Source: Parelaphostrongylus tenuis (Eukaryota > Nematoda > Chromadorea > Rhabditida > Metastrongylidae). From it: a stretch of DNA of 64,000 nt. Where the stretch lies: the NCBI GenBank assembly GCA_019055375.1, contig JAHQIW010003796.1, positions 31,714 to 95,713 of the forward strand, given 5' to 3'. The first letter of the stretch is position 1. Every line of letters begins with the position of its first letter. A program made the position numbers and the translations under genes. Below the pieces are notes generated by a model that did not search any database, was not told the origin of the DNA, and saw only the letters and a program-made list of their open reading frames with translations. Below are positions 29,895-40,597 of this stretch, piece after piece.

Positions 29895-30890
29895 ATCACT
29901 TATATCACCTGTATCACCTGCTGTCTCGTTGATCGCCAAGTGACTCAAGCAGGCCAGCAACAATTCAATCTTTTCCTATAGTGTGCAAGAGTAGCCCAGT
30001 GGGTTCTTGCTGCTTTAGGGATTCGTTAAGCAATCATATCCTTCTTCTAGGCTTTTCCTGAAAAAATCGGGCATTGGGCTAAAGGTTTTTTGTAGGACGC
30101 TTGGCGTCCTGAAGATTGCAGTCGGTAAGGGTCTTGTCCATTGGTTGTCGTTGAAGCGTATTTCGTGCCCTCTCCACCTTATTATCGAACGCCGTGTAGA
30201 AGGGCATCTGTAATCTTCGATTGTTGACGTAGGTCGAAATTTCAAATCGTTTTTCTCATTTGCGAGATACGCGATTCTCCGAACATCGTCCTTTCGACTG
30301 TGCATCCAATAACGCTAAGTGATACTTTCACCCTGCTTACGTAATGAACAGGCTTCTGTTGCTTATATTAGGCAGAGATAATCGTCGAATCGAAAAGGTA
30401 GGCACGGATTGAATGCTCTTTGTCCTCTTCACTACATCCTCAATGCTCCTAAAATTCCCAAGCCGCTCGTTTCCTCCTAATCAACTCAGGAGCTATGTCG
30501 TTTATCATTTTGACTTCACGACCTAGACACACGTAACCGGAGCATTTGGAGATGCTCGTTTCTTTGAGCGTGAATGGAGAATTCAAAACCCATCCGTTTA
30601 TCATAAACATCGCTTTTGATGGATTTAGTCGAAGACCAATCTTTCCAAAGACGTCTTTAAAATCAGTTAACATTCGTTCTGTTTGGCTAATGGCTGGTGG
30701 TATGAGGCCGAGATCATCATCGAGAGAAGGTGCTTTGTTTCTCGACTGTCAAGTATCATTCGCATATTGTTCCATTCTAGCGCTTGCATGACGTTTTGGA
30801 GAGCGATAGTGAATAACTTGGGCAAAATTTTATCTCCTTGTAGAACATCTCGTCTTACATCGATTGTAATATATAAGTGATGTTTCAATG
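29895..30890 (-). pseudogene. RTE-type retrotransposon fragment, includes RT motif upstream of FADD
   Basis: The minus strand starts further upstream than the other copies: DVLQGDKILPKLFTIALQNV with MQALEW is the G(V)xQGDxxSPxLF motif of the reverse transcriptase. It continues with MLTDFKDVFGKIGLRLNPSK, CSGYVCLGREVKMINDIAPE, and at the 3' end RGHEIRFNDNQWTR and DFFRKSLEEGYD. Stops and frameshifts are common. The tail with GGTGATACAGGTGAT-like sequence is at 29,900. Confidence 0.85.
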
Positions 30891-30899
30891 TTATCCGAT

Positions 30900-31935
30900 T
30901 GCTGCAAAGTCATGACATATATCTTAACATACAGAAGGCCTAAAAATATTCAAAGAGCAAATTTTGAGTCAAAACCACTGGTGTTAATGAACGTGGTTGG
31001 AATGGATCATAATTTTTGTTGCGATGATCACAACTTTCACGTTTCTATTCAACTAACGCCACAAGGCCGATGAAAAAGTTTTCTCGGTAATCGTTTAACC
31101 CTCTTAAAAGGTAGTTACTCGTCTTCGTTGTAAATCTACTTCTGTGCTCTGTACAAGCTATATATCCCCATCCGCTCCTCTTATTGTAATTCAAAACAGA
31201 TTTGTGCTATTGACCGAACCATAATGAACTTTCTAGTCATCGCTAATGTCGAGGTCAAAGGACAGCTGATTTTCAAAATACTCATCAAATGTATACTACC
31301 TTTTACGAGCAGCATTTGAGAAAAAGTTGTAACCAGGTCCAACATATATGGACTACACCGTTGAGAACAAAGATTGTGAGCGTGATGGAAAACTTCACTC
31401 GTGCCCAACTTAAGATTGTATTTGTTAGGAAGCAACTGTCGTGGAATTACTGGAAATTAAATGTCGGTACTTCATAGCACCATATTGTACCCTTTGCTGC
31501 TAAATAATAAGTAGTTCTTAAGGCTTTATTGAAAACCTTTGTTTCTATGAAAGTGTATAAATGACCGATTAGGCGGACTGTGCAAAAATAGATTTTCATC
31601 CCAGTTTGTCATCTTTAGTTGGAACTCAAATTTTCGAAACACCGAGAATTCTTGTCTGTTTGGTGATGTATGCTTCTTACATATTGACCCAAGCCAAATA
31701 CACTATTTAATTAGAGAGATTTGAGCCCTCTAATAGTTACTAAAAACTTAAGAAAGAAAGTTTTTTTTTAAGAGTGAAGGGCCTCTAGAAAACTCCTGTA
31801 TTCAGATGGATGAACTTGTCTCCGAAAAGGTTAATGGAATGATGGCTCGTTTCAGAAAAAAAATTTTGATATAATTGTTCGTTTGCTCCTGTGTCCAACA
31901 GATTGCCAGTAAGAAGTCCAAACAATCTTCTCATT
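30900..31935. other. No gene recognised
   Basis: Short frames only. One plus-strand frame (31,289-31,477) contains a mixed-composition stretch but no domain or splice context. Confidence 0.45.
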
Positions 31936-31939
31936 ATAC

Positions 31940-32490
31940 CGTTATTTTCGAGTGTTTCCTTAAGACCGCAGCTCAATTCTCAAAATGCCTGGTAATCATT
32001 TTTTGAGCCACGCATGTCAGAGGTCTATTAACGAGGGCTGACTTATAGAACCCGAAATACGTGTTCCGATATTGCGATCTCAGTCGGGCAGATCGAAACA
32101 CGTGTATCAGGCTCTATATGTCAGCAATAGACCACTGATATGAGTGGCTCAAATAATATTTACCATGCATATTGAAATTTGAGCTGTGGTCTTAAGGAAA
32201 CACTCGAAACGAAAGATATAATATTAAATATACTAGCCAAAAGCAATCGAGTGTACAACGCTCTTTGTTTGGTAATAATTTCACTAGACATAGAGTGTAA
32301 AACGTTCTTCGTCGCTAACTCTTAGTGTGAGGACTGGAGCACCCACACAGGATTGGCGAAAGACGAATGTGTAACTGCCCGACTGACGAGATCGCAGCAA
32401 CGAAACTCGTGCATCGGGCTCTATAAGTCAGCCCTCTTTGACAGACCATTGACATGCGTGGCTCAAAAATTAATTACCAAGCATATAATG
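31940..32490 (+). mobile_element. MITE family M2
   Basis: Inverted piece (CGAGTGTTTCCTTAAGACCG, TTGAGCCACGCATGTCAG) and direct body (AACACTCGAAACGAAAGATA, GTGTACAACGCTCTTTGTTT, ATAGAGTGTAAAACGTTC, GACTGGAGCACCCACACAGG, AACTGCCCGACTGACGAGAT, GGGCTCTATAAGTCAGCCCT) are both present. The frame VTARLTRSQ seen inside recurs in other M2 copies as a by-product. Confidence 0.75.
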
Positions 32491-33300
32491 CGTCGTATAT
32501 TTTTATTAGAAACTTGGGTCACAGAAATGGCAATGGCAAAGCAGGAGCGCTGCTAATGCAACTCATTAGGTCTGGTCCCAAAAAATCGAAATGCGGGTTT
32601 GACGTGTAAAATAATGCATATCACTCTACATCACAGAATGCTACATTTATAGCATCAAACCAACGTTTAAAATGTTAAATAATGAGAATTCCAGTAGATA
32701 GAAACTACTGTGTATACAGCTCGCTGTGAAAAACCCTTCTCTCAATAATGACGCAATAAATCACGAACTTCTATAGCATCGTTGGAGATGGCGCAGGTTT
32801 GTAACAAATCGAAAATAAGACGAATAATATTTAGGCATTCAATGGGAAAATCTCATATTAGAGACTGTAGGACTCCCGTGACATGCGTGGTAGTTATCTC
32901 GTGATTATCAAAGTGCCACAGAACTTTTTTCAACCGTAGTGTTGTAGTCCAACGACACCATATCAATGTAGACAATAGAAATACCTTGCTCATTATGGCT
33001 CCTATAACGCTCAATATCGTAGAGATGCAATCTTTCTCATTTTTCTAAGAGTGATTTCTGCTGCTCGACTTTTTCCGTATGACGAGCTCAAACAATTTAT
33101 AATGATTTCCCTACGAAACTGCAGTGTTATAGCCCATCTCTAATTAGAACTCCTAATTATGTAATTTAGAACTTAATCTAACACATTATTAAGTTTTATG
33201 TAACACGAACTATATGATGTATATAGTATGGCACGATAATTCCATAACGAAATGACTCAACAGATTTACTGCTATGAAATCTCCAGCTTTTGTTCCCTTG
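32491..33300. other. No gene recognised
   Basis: AT-rich DNA without exon-like frames or recognised repeats. Confidence 0.4.
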
Positions 33301-33304
33301 CAAT

Positions 33305-33765
33305 CATCGTCTAAAGTGCAAACATTTTGGTATACAACCTGCCTATTAAGTTTGAGATAAAGCTCTCGTGAGAATAAATTTGCTTGCTACTCGTGCACGG
33401 ACGGCGCATGAGGAACGATGCAAGTAAAGCGACGCATAAGATTAATGGAGATTGGAGCGAGATCCATCTTGAGACAGGTGCAGACATGTTGTATACCGAA
33501 ATGCTCGCAAGAAAATTCACAATTCAATGATGCCAGAATGATGCAACTGTACTGCCAAACCTTATTAAAGACCAAAGCGGCACAAACTTTGCAATTTTGC
33601 AGCATGATAACGATCGACTTCATTTGCACAGCCGGCCGAAAACGTCTTAAAAGAGCTGAGATGGAAAGTCTCAGAGGTTTTACCTTTCTCGCCATTCTGT
33701 TCCGACATTGCACCGTTGGATTACCATTTGAATATATCCCATTAAAATTATAAATTAGAAGATTC
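33305..33765. repeat. Dispersed repeat R5, copy 1
   Basis: Shared with 40,750-41,190: blocks AAATTTGCTTGCTACTCGTG with CACGGACGGCGCATGAGG-like sequence, and a block around TTGTATACCGAAATGCTCGC followed by CACAATTCAATGATGCC. Frames are open on both strands (111 codons plus, 126 codons minus) and the plus frame (33,418-33,753) has a Cys-containing, protein-like middle. I cannot identify a protein family. It may be a decayed transposon coding end. Confidence 0.5.
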
Positions 33766-34062
33766 AAAAAATGGCGTTTTAGGGTACAAAAGTCGTCTTC
33801 AAAGTCCTATAAAAACTACCGTAAAAAAATATTCTGTTCATAGAAAACTGATAAATAAATGGCGTACCGCACTTACAAGCAAAATGAAATTTGCATATCT
33901 TTAAATTGACTATTCTTACAGCAAATTAATGGCGGAGTCATATTTGTATATTAGGCTATAGCCTTCTATGCACAATATTTGAAAATTTCTAATTGAGTAT
34001 TGAGGAAAATTATAGACCGAAAAAGATATCGAAACAAAACAAAAACTTTTGCTTAATAGAAT

Positions 34063-34271
34063 TTATTCACCTTTACTACTAATCGGTTTTACTGGTGTTT
34101 CGTTGGCGGTAACTCTGAATACGCTTAGTGTATCTATCGCATGCTCAACGCCATTTCTTACCAGCGGTGCCGATGTCTTCACTTCCTTTCGTTCCGAAAA
34201 CATTGCTTTTATTCCTTCATCTAAATTTGAAATGCCTATAAAACTGGTCCTTTCTTGCTGCTTAAGCAATA
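34063..34271 (-). CDS. Isolated terminal exon, unknown protein
   Basis: After a possible acceptor CTGAAAAG the minus strand stays open for 68 codons: LLKQQERTSFIGISNLDEGI, KAMFSERKEVKTSAPLVRNG, VEHAIDTLSVFRVTANETPV and KPISSKGE, then a stop. Codon use and the charged, polar make-up look like a real C-terminal exon. An in-frame TGA just upstream requires the exon to start there. No partner exon was found with confidence; the nearest minus-strand gene ends at 40.3 kb. Family unknown. Confidence 0.35.
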
Positions 34272-34299
34272 CTTTTCAGAATGAAAACGCGTCTATGCT

Positions 34300-35010
34300 G
34301 ATATGAATGAACTTGAGAGCAGTTAAATCGAAAAAAAAGGAAAAAAAAGAAAAAGAAAGCAACCCCAACTTTGCGGATCTGCTTTTTTTTCCTTTTCATG
34401 GGCGGTCACATCTGTGGTCACCATCACGGTGGTGATATTGCATGAATGACATGAACATGATGGAATAACTACTGCAACGTTTACTCCATCTTCATCTATG
34501 CATCGAGCTCATTTCTCATTATGTTTTACAGGCTTGGAAGGCTTAGTGAGCCTTAGACGTGGTATTGAGCCATCGACCAAGTGAATGCATCTGAACACTA
34601 AGTCTGCAATAATTTGAAAGCGTTTTTACAAGCAGGAGAAGTTTATGGGAGGATCTCAAGCGGTGTACAAAGTTAGCAGATGAATTACTGCAGTAGTTTC
34701 ATGCACGCATGATGTTACTATTTAGTTTCGTCTCTACTTTATATTGGCTTTAGTTCAGTTGTGCTTGTTTGTCGCTTACAATGTAATGCTATTAGAAAAA
34801 ATCAAATGGATGGTTTGGTGGCTGCATTGGAGACGCGGGTCGATTAGCATTCTTTTTTCGATGATTTTTGACTTCCATGGGGTAACGACAAACATAAGAT
34901 TATAGCGTTTCTTTGTACGGGTTTACTAAGCCCTTTTTTCTATGGGTAAATTCTAACTGAAGGGTGAACGATGATGGCTTAGTAGCAAACATGTTAATGT
35001 TCCGCCAAAC
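34300..35010. other. No gene recognised; SINE-like piece at 34,520-34,570
   Basis: Contains an A-rich run at 34,330-34,360 and a GGCTTAGTGAGCC motif that also occurs in minus-strand S1 copies (39,160, 56,590) and at 63,478. No exon-like frame. Confidence 0.4.
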
Positions 35011-35014
35011 ACAA

Positions 35015-35460
35015 AATTTCGTATAATATCTTTCGATTCGAGTGCTTTCTTAGGACCACAGCTCAAAGATTCAATATGCCTGATAAATTTTTCTTGAGCC
35101 ACGCAAGTCAATGGTCTGTCAAGAAGGACTGGCTTATAGAGCCCGATACACGTGTTTCGATCTTGGGATCTCGTCAGTCGGGCAGTTACCCTTTCTTGTC
35201 TTTTGCTAATAATTGAATATATCAACCAAAAGCAGTCGAGTGTACAAGGCTCTGTGTTCGGTGAGTTTCACTGGACATTGAGTGTAAAACGTTCGCCGTC
35301 GCTAACTCTGAGTGTAGGGACTAGAGCACCCACAGAGATTAGCAAAAGACGAGAAAGGGTAACTGCCCGACTGACGAGATCGCAAGATCGAAACGCGTGT
35401 ATCGGGCTTTATCGGCCCTCCGTAGCAGACCACTGACATGGTGGCTCAAAAAATAATGAA
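35015..35460 (+). mobile_element. MITE family M2
   Basis: Inverted piece with GTGTTTCGATCTTGGGATCT and GTCAGTCGGGCAGTTACCC, then direct body with GAGTGTACAAGGCTCTGTGT, GAGTGTAAAACGTTCGCC, GCACCCACAGAGATTAGCAA and AACTGCCCGACTGACGAGAT. The two frames reading VTARLTRSQDRN on opposite strands show that the element is palindromic. Confidence 0.75.
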
Positions 35461-35839
35461 GCATTTCGGGGAATAGTGGATATTGATGAGATAATTTCGC
35501 ATTGTATGGTAGTTTAATATTATAACTTATTCTCTGGGTTCAATATCTAGGCCGACTACATGAGAAAAACCAGTTGACGGTTGGTTGCTAACAGACAGAT
35601 GCGTTGTAAAGCATGAGCAGAGAGCGTGATAAGAAAAAGGGTGTCAGGAAGACAACAGGTTAGAGCACACGCTTCCGAATAGATTAATATGTGAGATGGA
35701 GTCACGCCTGACGTGAAAGTTCGGCACATCACTTTGCATCATTAGGTATATCTATAATTTATTGTGTAGTTCGAATTCTGAATTGTATCTGATTGATTTC
35801 CTAGTGGTTTTCGTATAAGCTAGTTGCATTTCATATTAC

Positions 35840-36120
35840 ACTTTTATTTCGAGTGTTTTATTAAGACTACGCTCAATTTTTAATATATCCTTTCGTTATA
35901 TGTAAAATTTTCACTTCACACAGATTGTAAAACGTTCCTCTTCGATAACTCTACGTAGGGAGATTAGGGCTCCCGAAAGAACTGACTAATAAGAGAGATT
36001 GAAAGACGACGAGTTCTGCCCGACTGACGAGTCTGTAAGGACGAAGCACGTGTATCGGGCTGTACAAGAGCCCTTACCAGACCACATGACAAGTTGGCTC
36101 AAATACTAAAGAAAGGATCT
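35840..36120 (+). mobile_element. MITE family M2, diverged
   Basis: Shares TTCGAGTGTTTTATTAAGAC, GTAAAACGTTCCTCTTCG, CTGCCCGACTGACGAGTCTG and CACGTGTATCGGGCTGTAC with the other copies, but is shorter and more diverged. Confidence 0.6.
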
Positions 36121-36639
36121 AGTCGCATTTTGCCTAAATAGTGGAATATTGATCGCTTGTTTTGGCATTAAATGGTAGCTAAATATTATAATTTATTCTG
36201 CAGTTTGGATTCTAAACTGTGTATGGTGAATTTCGAGGTGGTTTTCGTACGAACTGTTCACCCGTTTACTGGAAAAGATCGCATGGGTTAATCTTCTTTG
36301 GAATCACAATGAGTGCAGTGACTGTGCCAGTGCACACATGAAAATACAATCCCAGCAGCTTTCAATCCTTGTTTTTACCTGTTACAGGAGTTTCTCATCA
36401 AAATTCTTTAGCAGCCGCCTCTTATAAGTGCAGCGCAGTATTTAGAAGTGCTTGGAAAGCACAAGCAGCTATAACCTTGATCCTACACTTTTGGTTCACG
36501 GAGCTGTTCTTCTCCAAAGTCGACACATTGCCCGTCTGACTTATGCAGGAGAATAAAAGCACTAACTCAGAACAATTACCAAAACCGATTATCCTCAGCT
36601 TTTTTAAAAGTTACCAATTACCTTTTTAAGCCGGACACA

Positions 36640-37690
36640 AGGTATTAAATTAATCTTTATTCAAACAACTGACGTTTCGGCAGTTCGCCTTCTTCAGAAC
36701 CTGGAAAGGTCAAGTTGTCTACAATCGAAAAAGTCATGAATCTCCATCACTCTTTAGAAAAAATCATCAGACCCAGATATCAGTCGCATCAAACGCAAAG
36801 TCAACTCTCAACATACTAACCGCTTTTTGTACCTGTTATGAGTAATCCGAGTGAAGATTAGCGAAAGTCTTATTTTCAGTAGTATTTCCACTACAGCGCG
36901 TGAAAATAACTCCCGCCGCGCCCCCGCACGCGCGATCTGCAGTTTGAGCTAATAACAGCTCAGGTCGATGTCAACGCGTTAGATTCGCCGTCCCAGAATG
37001 CAGGAACATTTGTTTTCTCCATGTCTGCGTCAAAATATATCTTTTGACCTGAAAAGAAATGAGCGGACTACGTGGAGCTTGCTCTTCCTCTCATACTGAA
37101 CACCTTATACTATGCTGTCTGTTTAGACGCGTTAATGATGATAATCAAAAAACTATCTCCTTGTAGTGCAGCCCGCTCAGCCTTCAGGAGATGTACTACT
37201 CATATTACAAGTGATAACGAAGCATTCTGCTCTGCGTTCAATAGTTGGATTGGTCGTATTGATCTAAAGCGCTTCAGAGTCTTTCGCGCTGATGTTTTCT
37301 GTTACTGCGCAAGGATGGTGACTTCTATATCAAAGCCTACTCCGTCATGCCTCTGTGCTCTATGTGTTCCTAAAGGGGTGTTTCGTCTATTAAGACGCTT
37401 GTCAGCTAGGTGTTCATCTAAGTGGGTATAGAGGTTCCCACCCGTCTCGCCAATGTATTTATCGTCGCACGCTTTACAATAGATTAGGTGATCTGTTCCC
37501 AAGCTCATGCAATCGCCGTCTCTGCCGTCAGGACATATTTTGCGATCTTTCATTATACAGAGACAGTCATGTGAGCGGATTTTAACTAATTGGCGCCTAA
37601 GAGTACTCGGTGGTATATCAATGATCGTTATTGCATTCTATAAACCTTCGCCTTCAAACAACGTGTTATAGCTGTACTTATCTTAATTCA
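36640..37690 (-). mobile_element. Penelope-like element, GIY-YIG end and 3' tail (copy B)
   Basis: The minus strand reads DIPPSTLRRQLVKIRSHDCL then ICPDGRDGDCMSLGTDHLIY, CKACDDKYIGETGGNLYTHL, DEHLADKRLNRRNTPLGTHR and AQRHDGVGFDIEVTILAQ. This is the linker and nearly whole GIY-YIG endonuclease domain of a PLE: LIY...KYIG (GIY-YIG pair), conserved EHL and TPLGTHR. Stops follow in the KTSARKTLKRF-like region. The 3' tail at 36,650-36,720 has the stem block CTGAAGAAGGC-GAACT-GCCGAAACGTCAG (read on the minus strand, 36,697-36,669). Reverse transcriptase motifs are lost upstream. Copies A (1-472) and C (45,580-46,405) share both parts. Confidence 0.85.
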
Positions 37691-38015
37691 GAAGAAAGTT
37701 AGGATAAACGGGGCTCTGCTTCATTGGAATTTTTGTTTGGAGGCGTGTTGCTTCCTCTAAGCCTGAGCCAAATGTTATAAATTCGTGACAATTGGAAGCG
37801 GCTTTTTCTCCAACCAGTATCACGGATTCTACTCTATGCTCTCTTCCAGTATACACACCGGCGGCTAATCGAACCATGTTCTTTACCGACGCCTTCTTCG
37901 CGTGTTAAGGATGAGAGGAGGAGTCAGGAATTAGGACATTCTTATTAGTTGACTATTGGCAGCAGTTCGAAACGTAACCCTTATCGGTTATGTAACATGT
38001 ATCGAGCTTATGGGT

Positions 38016-38078
38016 CTAGTGGTATACAAGCGCCTGCTTCGTCCCACTGAGACTCAACAGGCGCTTGTATGCCACTAG
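38016..38078. other. Near-perfect hairpin, possible structured RNA
   Basis: CTAGTGGTATACAAGCGCCTG (38,016-38,036) pairs with 38,058-38,078 over 21 bp with one mismatch, around a 21-base loop. Size fits a small-RNA precursor or a tiny foldback element. It has no flanking repeat that I could recognise. Confidence 0.5.
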
Positions 38079-38084
38079 TCCTAT

Positions 38085-39025
38085 CAGCTCAAAACGTGTA
38101 ATATTCTTATCTGATTATATTATTTTGAGCGGGTTTGGAAAAAAAAAAAGTGGTCGATAGAATAGGTATGACTGAAAACACGCTGTGCGCCGATGTAGTT
38201 AGATAATCCGTAGCTCAAATATGTGTTTAACATTTTTCGATGCTCAGTGCAGTCGAAGGCTTCAAACGCTTCTCTGCTAAAGGGCTGGCGATCGTTCCTG
38301 ATCATTTCTTCATTTATAATCGATAATCACAATGATATCGAGTAACTCTGTTTTGTACAAATAAACTTCCATTCCGTCGAGCTTAAGATGCTTCCGATGT
38401 ATTTCTCAAGACATGGAGAGAAGCAAGTGGCAGTGTGCTGGTGATATGACACCTCTTTTTGATAATTTTAGCAAGAAGAAATCACCGGTGGGCTCGATGG
38501 GCACATACTCGCTTGTTATAGTCAAAAAATAATGAATGACTTCATTTTCGTGAGATGTATATTAGTGAACATAATACAGGAATGATGACGAAGGACAAAA
38601 GATAGTAATGAAAGAACACACCATGTGTATAATACCAGAATGTATCACCGATCTACAACAATAAGGGAACATCAAGAAGTAAACAGAGCAGAGAATAAAG
38701 AAGGGTAGCTTCCGTTATCAGTGATTATCAAACATGCTCAACTACAAAAGATTAGGTAAAAATTTGGTTAAACGTTAGATAACCAGACGGAGGAAATTTT
38801 CTCATCTTCCTTCTTTGGAACGTGAGCTTCGCCAGTACCATTACTTGAGTGTTGGCGTTCCTGTACCTTTCGCACTGACTGCACAAAATCGACCACCTAA
38901 ACACAATATTCTCCCGAACTCACATATGCAAAAGGATAAAGGATAAAGTTCTCGGCGTTGATCAATCCCAGAGGGATGCGTCATGAATTCGCTTCCAATC
39001 TTTAACTTCATTTGAGGTGACTGAA
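38085..39025. other. No gene recognised
   Basis: Short frames only. A weak match to the repeat at 4220-4350 (AGAAGCAAGTGGCAGTG) is at about 38,415. Confidence 0.4.
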
Positions 39026-39029
39026 TGCA

Positions 39030-39185
39030 CATTTGGCCTTTACAATGACTGGCGGTGGCCTCCCGCTGAAACGAGTCAGTGCTTCTTATCCTCCCAGACA
39101 CTACAGACTGGGACCTGCCTAGTACCAATTTACCCGACCAGGAAGGGATGGATGGCTTGGTGAGCCATGAGCGAGAGATCGAAAC
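39030..39185 (-). mobile_element. tRNA-derived SINE, S1-like, minus strand
   Basis: Shares the family end GATGGCTTGGTGAGCCATGAG and an AGTCAGTGCTTCTTATCCTC-like body (reverse of AGCACTGACT). The box-A end is largely lost. Confidence 0.5.
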
Positions 39186-39774
39186 ACATACGTAAAACTA
39201 AAAAATGCCAGCTTACAGATAGTTTTGACTTTCTTCGGAGAATTTCTAGTACAAAGTCTTTGATAAAAAAAAATAGGAGGCAATAGGGTCAATGCAATAG
39301 GGTCCTACAATGGTTAGAAACACAGTAAAAAAAAAGCAAGCCAGAATAAGCAGTATCTCAAAACACAGTGCACTCTGATGATTAATTTTGTCTTTTTTTT
39401 TAAATGAAAGCAGACACAGTCCAAAAATCAAGTGGTCTAAGCCCACATCGCTTGTCCTTACTATGGCTTTCGTTGTCGTTCAAGACAGATTCTCTTCGCA
39501 GGAGCATTGTCCAAATGGAAACCTCACCAGGCAGCGCTCCTTTCAAACAAGACAGTTTTGAATATTACATATTGTTTTATTGTAACACCAAAGTCAGAAG
39601 ACAGTGGATTATCAGATTATCATAACGCTGAGTGCTGATGAGATACCGAATGCTGCAGAACAGATTGTCAATTCAAAAAAATTTTGCCAACGGAAAATAG
39701 GTATCATCAGCAACCTTTTATAGAAAGAACACTTCCAGGCGCCGTTCTCATCTGAGCGGTGTTCACACAAAGGA

Positions 39775-40040
39775 TGTGCATGTAGCGCAGCAGTCGAAGG
39801 TTCCCTCCGTCCCACACAAGATCTAGGGCAGAGCTCGCTCTCACGGCCAACCAAACTTTCTATGTCTTCGGAGTCGGTGAAGTAAAACCAAACTTGTAAA
39901 GAAGGATAAGCAGCAGTAACTAATTACATAGGTAGGCCACAGCGACGTCATAGTGAGGATCAGATTGAGTTCAACCACCCTAAGGCCAAGAGCGCTCAAA
40001 ACTGATGACGCCTACATGGCGCATTCCTCAAATTGATCAA
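39775..40040 (+). mobile_element. tRNA-derived SINE, S1 family
   Basis: GCATGTAGCGCAGCAGTCGAAGG gives a decayed box A. It is followed by CCAAACTTGTAAAGAAGGAT, GTAGGCCACAGCGACGTCAT and a CAACCACCCTAAGG tail region. Confidence 0.55.
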
Positions 40041-40298
40041 TGCCCAGCGCTTCATCCTTTTATCCTTTAAAGAAAATTCCATTCAGACGGTAACGAAGGC
40101 CACAACGACGAAGAACAACTGTGGTGCATCGGCTTAGATCAGTCGGCTCCGGGGAATGAGAAACGCGTTGAAATGTTAGCCGATTAAATAAGTGCTTTAT
40201 CAACTTTGGAAGAAGAATATGTAGCTAAAGTGGCAGCTGATAATAATACTTCAAGGTGGAGTAGTTTGATAACAGGATAGTCCTTGATAAACTATTTA

Positions 40299-40597
40299 TT
40301 AGTAAATAATAATATCGATGAAAGTGAGAACAGAGTGACTGATTTTCACCTTCAGAGCTGTTTCCAGAGCCAGTCCCATGTGAGTCATAAGCAGATCCTT
40401 AGTTAACAATCCCAAAGATCGTCCATCAATTTGCTGGAAAATAAGCGTACAGAAGATGATCAATTCCAAGGAAAAACGCGACATGCAACAAACCTGCTCA
40501 ACGAATTTCGTAGCAGTGGCAGGATCTAGCAGTTTGCGTAGCTCACTGGCCACCTTGTCAATTGTCCATTCCTTCATTGGCTGCGAAGAAGCAACTA
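40299..40597 (-). CDS. SAM domain, two exons with intron at the domain middle
   Basis: Exon a (40,597-40,494; acceptor TTTTTTTTAG, donor CAG|GTTTGT) reads VASSQPMKEWTIDKVASELR, KLLDPATATKFVEQ. Exon b (acceptor ATTTTCCAG at 40,434) continues QIDGRSLGLLTKDLLMTHMG and LALETALK. The pattern WTxDxV...F...xIDGxxLxxLTxxxLxxxMGxxLxxALK is diagnostic for SAM domains of the Ph/Scm/L3MBTL type, which polymerise head to tail. The LGPALKI end is altered to LETALK. Either a donor follows directly (AAG|GTGAAA) or the protein ends 16 codons later. Confidence 0.75.

Noticed and set aside
36669..36697. Hammerhead ribozyme in the PLE tail
   Set aside because: CTGAAGA and GAAAC-GTC are present, but GTC follows GAAAC directly with no stem III, and there is an extra A before stem II. 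Kept only as a shared stem-loop.
37072..37431. 119-codon plus-strand frame
   Set aside because: It is the antisense of the GIY-YIG coding strand of the Penelope-like element.
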